Shown here: positions 60,985-64,000 of the stretch, one piece after another | Numbering within the stretch: position 1 is the stretch's first letter | Layout: the number at the start of each line of letters is the position of its first letter | NCBI RefSeq assembly: GCF_001939115.1 | Contig: NZ_MQTZ01000052.1 | Location: 30,542-94,541 of the forward strand | Direction: 5' to 3' | Length of the DNA stretch: 64,000 bases | Origin: Leptolyngbya sp. 'hensonii' | Lineage (GTDB): Bacteria > Cyanobacteriota > Cyanobacteriia > GCF-001939115 | Notes under the pieces: model-generated | What the model was told of the DNA's origin: nothing | What the model saw: the letters and a program-made list of their open reading frames with translations, nothing else | The model's database searches: none | Position numbers and translations under genes: made by a program

Positions 60985-62182
60985 AGAACTTCTCCAATCG
61001 TAGGATAAACCAGAACCAGCGCTGACGAACCAGCAACACAAACAATAATCCTATCCCCAGGAACACAGTCCGAACTTCAGTGGCCATCGTCCCTTCCAGG
61101 TTGCCCAGGTAGTGAGAACCAATCAGCGCCGTATGCACCACCGCCAGCACCAGAGCTGGCATTGTCAGCAGGTGGATCAGCCGCCAGAACTTGCCCAGGA
61201 GGTTGATCAGGCGATCGTGGCTTGTCAGCACTGCAGGGGTCATCAGGGCCAAGGCAATGAGACCCGTCCAGATCCCCCACTGATGTTCTGGTAGTAGGAA
61301 GTTCACGGCATCCAGGTTCCAATCCAGGGTATGGTTCAGGCTATGGAGGCTATGGGCCACAGCCAGGATAAATGCTCCCACCCCCAGAAGGCGGCGGTAG
61401 CGCAGGGGCTGGGGCCACAAGCAACTGATGGGACGAGCTACCAAAGCCAGCATCAAACAGAACAAGGCAGCATGGCCCGTATAGTCTGTCATGGCCCCGG
61501 TGCGCAGTAGGGTCAGTATCCCGATCGTCAGCGTCACCCAACCGCCCAGACGAAAAAGCTGGCTGCGGCGATCGGCACTCAGGGATGCCGCTGATACCCC
61601 AACCCCAAACATGGCAGGTACAGTCCCCAGGCCAAAAGCGAGTAAGGTCAGTGCTCCCTGGTGGATCTCTCCTGTCTCTGCTGCTTTAATCTGAGCCACA
61701 TAGAGGAATCCACAGGGAATTAGCCCCCAGGTCAGGCCCAGAAAAGCCGGAGTCCACCAGTAGGTCTGTCTGGAGAGCCCCCTCATGACATGCTCCAAAC
61801 GGTGATGCAGACCGCCCTGCAACAATGGATGCAGGATGGGCAGATGGGGAAATCCCTTCGGAGTAATTTGAGCCAGACCCATCCAGATCAGAAGCAGACC
61901 GGTCAGGATCGCCAGTCCCTGCCGCAGGATGCTGTCGATACCCGCCAGTTGCCCTCCGGCTAGCAACACGGATCCGACGGCTCCAATCCCGGCCCCGACC
62001 AGAATGTAGCTGAGAATTCGCCCCAGGTTCAGGAGGCTGTGAAAAACCAGCCGTTGTTTCCAGGTCGTTGTCCCCCCTGGGTTGGCTAAAGAAAATGCCA
62101 CCACCAGAGGACCACACATGCCCAGGCAATGGCCAAAGCTCCCCAGAAAGCCCAGGTTCATGATCAGGAACAGCTCAATCAT
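60968..62182 (-). CDS. Fused TauE/SafE (UreH-like) and ferric-reductase-like membrane protein
   Basis: 404 residues with about ten or more helices. Residues 1-215 match the TauE/SafE-UreH_2 family (GFLGSFGHCLGMCGPLVVA, GLLLIWMGLAQI, GLTWGLIPCGFLYVA), often involved in metal or thiol transport. Residues about 240-400 resemble MsrQ/YedZ-type ferric-reductase domains: AVAHSLHSLNH and RLIHLLTMPALVLAVVHTAL supply paired His residues on helices that could bind heme b. The fusion, plus a coupled secreted protein, suggests membrane redox or metal handling. It is not a urease-linked gene by position. Confidence 0.75.
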   Translation of the reverse strand: MIELFLIMNLGFLGSFGHCLGMCGPLVVAFSLANPGGTTTWKQRLVFHSLLNLGRILSYILVGAGIGAVGSVLLAGGQLAGIDSILRQGLAILTGLLLIWMGLAQITPKGFPHLPILHPLLQGGLHHRLEHVMRGLSRQTYWWTPAFLGLTWGLIPCGFLYVAQIKAAETGEIHQGALTLLAFGLGTVPAMFGVGVSAASLSADRRSQLFRLGGWVTLTIGILTLLRTGAMTDYTGHAALFCLMLALVARPISCLWPQPLRYRRLLGVGAFILAVAHSLHSLNHTLDWNLDAVNFLLPEHQWGIWTGLIALALMTPAVLTSHDRLINLLGKFWRLIHLLTMPALVLAVVHTALIGSHYLGNLEGTMATEVRTVFLGIGLLFVLLVRQRWFWFILRLEKFYVSQK

Positions 62183-62240
62183 CTTTGCGATCGCAAGCAG
62201 TTAAGGGGCCAGCTTCCAAGATTTTCAGGAGGAATAGTTG

Positions 62241-62320
62241 ACCTGCACCCTATTTTAAGGGGTTGGTGTTGTCTGTAGAGACGTTCGTGACAGGTCTCTA
62301 GAGGCAACACCCTGTGCAGG
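62241..62320. repeat. Compound hairpin between the epimerase and the TauE-like gene
   Basis: GGTGTTGTCTGTAGAGAC (62265-62282) pairs with 62294-62311 with one mismatch and one G-U pair around an 11-nt loop. Outside it, CCTGCAC near 62242-62248 pairs with GTGCAGG near 62314-62320. The GTAGAGACGTT core resembles the dispersed palindromes of Nostoc-type genomes. It could end the epimerase transcript; there is no T-run. Confidence 0.6.
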
Positions 62321-62335
62321 GATAAGTTGGAGGGA

Positions 62336-63346
62336 TTAACTGTGGTAATAATCCCGATACCAGGTGACGAATTTCTGCAACCCCGCTTCGATCGAGGTCG
62401 CAGGCTTAAAACCGACATCCCGGACCAGGGCATCCACGTCTGCGAAGGTCTCAATCACATCCCCAGGTTGCAGAGGCAGAAAATTCTTCTGGGCTTCCAG
62501 ACCCAGGCACTTTTCCAGGGTTTCAATGAAGTGCATTAATGCCACCGGTTGATTATTGCCAATGTTGTAAATCCTGTAAGGGGCATTGCTGGTTCCTGGA
62601 TCGGGATTCTGACCCGACCACTGGGGATTGGGTTGGGGAATGTGATCTAGGGTCCGTACCACTCCCTCAACTACGTCCTCAATGTAGGTGAAATCTCGTC
62701 TCATTTGGCCATGGTGGTAAACGTCGATCGACTGTCCGGCCAGAATGGCCCTGGTAAAGGAGAAGTAGGCCATATCGGGGCGACCCCAGGGACCGTACAC
62801 GGTAAAAAACCGGAGCCCGGTTGTGGGGAGCCCATAGAGATGGCTGTAGGTATGGGCCATCAACTCATTGGCTTTTTTGGTGGCTGCATAGAGGCTGACT
62901 GGATGATCCACATTGTCATGCACCGAGAAGGGCATTTTAGTGTTGGCACCATAGACAGAACTAGAGGAAGCAAACACCAGATGCTGCACTTCCGTATGAC
63001 GGCAGCCCTCCAGGACATTGACAAAGCCTACCAGGTTGCTATCTACGTAGGCATGGGGATTTTTCAAGGAATAGCGCACACCCGCCTGGGCTGCCAGGTG
63101 AACCACCCGATCGAACTTTTGCTCTAAAAACAGGTTGGCCGTCGCCGCCCGGTCTGCCAGATCCAGGGGATAGAATTGGAAACCTGATTCTGCCTGTAGT
63201 TGGGTCAGACGCCCTTGTTTCAGGTTGACATCATAGTAGGGATTCAAATTATCGAGGCCAACAACCTGATCGCCCCGTCGCAGCAGTTTCTGGGCAAGAT
63301 GGAAGCCGATGAATCCGGCTGCTCCAGTGACTAATACCTTCGCCAT
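62336..63346 (-). CDS. NAD-dependent epimerase, UDP-glucuronate 4-epimerase-like
   Basis: 336 residues. Rossmann motif [34 protein letters not shown], the catalytic Ser-Tyr-Lys set (FASSSSVYG and YAATKKANE), and [14 protein letters not shown] are all present. NPYYD and the sequence around [15 protein letters not shown] match the CapI/LspL branch, which converts UDP-glucuronate to UDP-galacturonate for surface polysaccharides. ATG 63346. It stands as a single gene, with a compound hairpin downstream and an IS1-type transposase upstream. Confidence 0.9.
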   Translation of the reverse strand: MAKVLVTGAAGFIGFHLAQKLLRRGDQVVGLDNLNPYYDVNLKQGRLTQLQAESGFQFYPLDLADRAATANLFLEQKFDRVVHLAAQAGVRYSLKNPHAYVDSNLVGFVNVLEGCRHTEVQHLVFASSSSVYGANTKMPFSVHDNVDHPVSLYAATKKANELMAHTYSHLYGLPTTGLRFFTVYGPWGRPDMAYFSFTRAILAGQSIDVYHHGQMRRDFTYIEDVVEGVVRTLDHIPQPNPQWSGQNPDPGTSNAPYRIYNIGNNQPVALMHFIETLEKCLGLEAQKNFLPLQPGDVIETFADVDALVRDVGFKPATSIEAGLQKFVTWYRDYYHS

Positions 63347-63493
63347 ATATCCTCAATTCTTGATGGTTGATCTCGAGATCCTTGAAGTTGTCCTCAATTT
63401 CCTATACGCTCTGTACGGTTTTATAGCCCTGTAATTCTATATACATTCATGGATAATTTATCTGGTTTTTGACGACGTATTTTTGGTTGTGCA

Positions 63494-63994
63494 TCAAATA
63501 ATTGTTGGATAAGTTGCGAAGTCTTGCCAAGTCCAAGGCTCTGCTGCCAAGTTTGCTCGTTGAGCCGCAGTTGTTTTGAATCGGCTATGCCGCCAAATCC
63601 AATTGAAATAACTGACAACCAATCGTGTAGTCACCTTCGTTTGCTCCCACACCTTGCCAAACTTGTTTTGCCGTCGATGCCACCGTCCTGTTTGTTGCCG
63701 GATAATACCATTGGTTCTCTCTAATCGTTGGGTTTTATCCTTACCAATGTGATGATGAATTTCTGGTGGAAGGACTCGTTCATACCCTCCCCAATCATCG
63801 CTATTCCACTGTTTGCACTCCGTTTTTCCTTCCGTTGTGACCATCAGTTCTTCAATCAACTCATCCGTATGCTTTCCCACACGGGCCGCCAAGATCAGCC
63901 CACTGCTATTGGCTAAACTCAACCCCACCCAACAGTCTCCCAGGTCTAATTCTAGGGGCAGACATTGCTTCTGTTTTTTTGCACAAAGGACCAC
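63494..63994 (-). CDS. IS1 family transposase, C-terminal part (truncated by window edge)
   Basis: 166 residues visible. DWGGYERVLPPEIHHHIGKD and QRLERTNGIIRQQTGRWHRR and VSYFNWIW match the DDE domain of cyanobacterial IS1-family transposases. The frame is closed by TGA at 63998-64000, yet the conserved DE-x-WSFV block continues in the other frame (EMWSFVQK) and meets this frame at a run of seven A, the usual position for a -1 frameshift. Either programmed frameshifting or a one-base loss is possible. The left end of the IS and its inverted repeat were not located. The other half lies beyond the window. Confidence 0.8.
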   Translation of the reverse strand: MVLCAKKQKQCLPLELDLGDCWVGLSLANSSGLILAARVGKHTDELIEELMVTTEGKTECKQWNSDDWGGYERVLPPEIHHHIGKDKTQRLERTNGIIRQQTGRWHRRQNKFGKVWEQTKVTTRLVVSYFNWIWRHSRFKTTAAQRANLAAEPWTWQDFATYPTII

Positions 63995-64000
63995 ATCTCA

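Noticed and set aside
1..64000. CRISPR arrays, prophage modules, rRNA or tRNA genes
   Set aside because: No regularly spaced direct repeats, no phage structural genes and no rRNA or complete tRNA cloverleaf patterns were seen on either strand.

Overview
The window is chromosomal DNA from a photosynthetic cyanobacterium. It encodes a photosystem II D1 protein, a phylloquinone methyltransferase and a full set of cyanobacterial inorganic-carbon transporters. The HIP1 octamer GCGATCGC and its GCGATC core recur throughout. Proteins seen only in cyanobacteria, such as a DUF2949 protein, WG-repeat and LapA-type proteins, fit this. No rRNA, tRNA or CRISPR array was found. The content resembles a Leptolyngbya-like filamentous or related lineage, but genus cannot be fixed from sequence reading alone.

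Region 0-12 kb is an envelope and signalling block: a SpoIID/LytB protein, a coiled-coil membrane protein, a WG-repeat protein and a large lysozyme-like/peptidoglycan-binding/M23-like protein, then on the minus strand an unusual two-domain membrane protein, a PAS-GGDEF diguanylate cyclase, a cyclic-nucleotide-binding protein and an M23 endopeptidase. Region 12-22.5 kb holds an MBOAT acyltransferase, psbA with an HLR1-like light-response element and a strong terminator, a P-loop protein, cysA with an amidase, the MlaD/MlaF lipid-transport pair, a YvcK/CofD protein and tsaE. Region 22.9-33.9 kb holds an RNase R homologue, ubiX, a LapA-type protein, a MacA/MacB-like three-gene efflux operon, a micro-protein, a DUF445 protein, menG and a REC-GAF response regulator.

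Region 34.2-41.2 kb is a minus-strand urease cluster (ureD, ureA, ureB, ureC) interrupted by an AT-rich GT-C-like membrane protein and followed by a C39-like cysteine protease and a stand-alone allophanate-hydrolase C-terminal-type domain. Region 41.7-57.4 kb is an inorganic-carbon uptake island: sbtA-sbtB (Na+/HCO3- symporter and its PII-like regulator), a Tat-exported beta-carbonic anhydrase, cmpABCD (bicarbonate ABC transporter; CmpA-type rather than NrtA-type by its motifs) and the ndhF-ndhD-cup genes of a CO2-uptake NDH-1 complex. Together these would bring in HCO3-, convert CO2 to HCO3- on the cytoplasmic side and handle CO2/HCO3- exchange in the periplasm. A glutamine-amidotransferase-like gene, a rhodanese and a fatty-acid-hydroxylase-like gene sit inside the island.

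Region 57.6-64 kb has two small cyanobacterial proteins, a CHASE hybrid histidine kinase, a fused TauE/SafE-ferric-reductase-like membrane protein with a small secreted partner, a UDP-glucuronate-4-epimerase-like enzyme and an IS1-family transposase running off the end of the window.

Mobile and repeated DNA: a 110-bp MITE with perfect 16-bp terminal inverted repeats and a 9-bp target duplication lies upstream of ndhF. Several families of short dispersed palindromes and heptanucleotide repeats lie in spacers of the ure and cmp operons.
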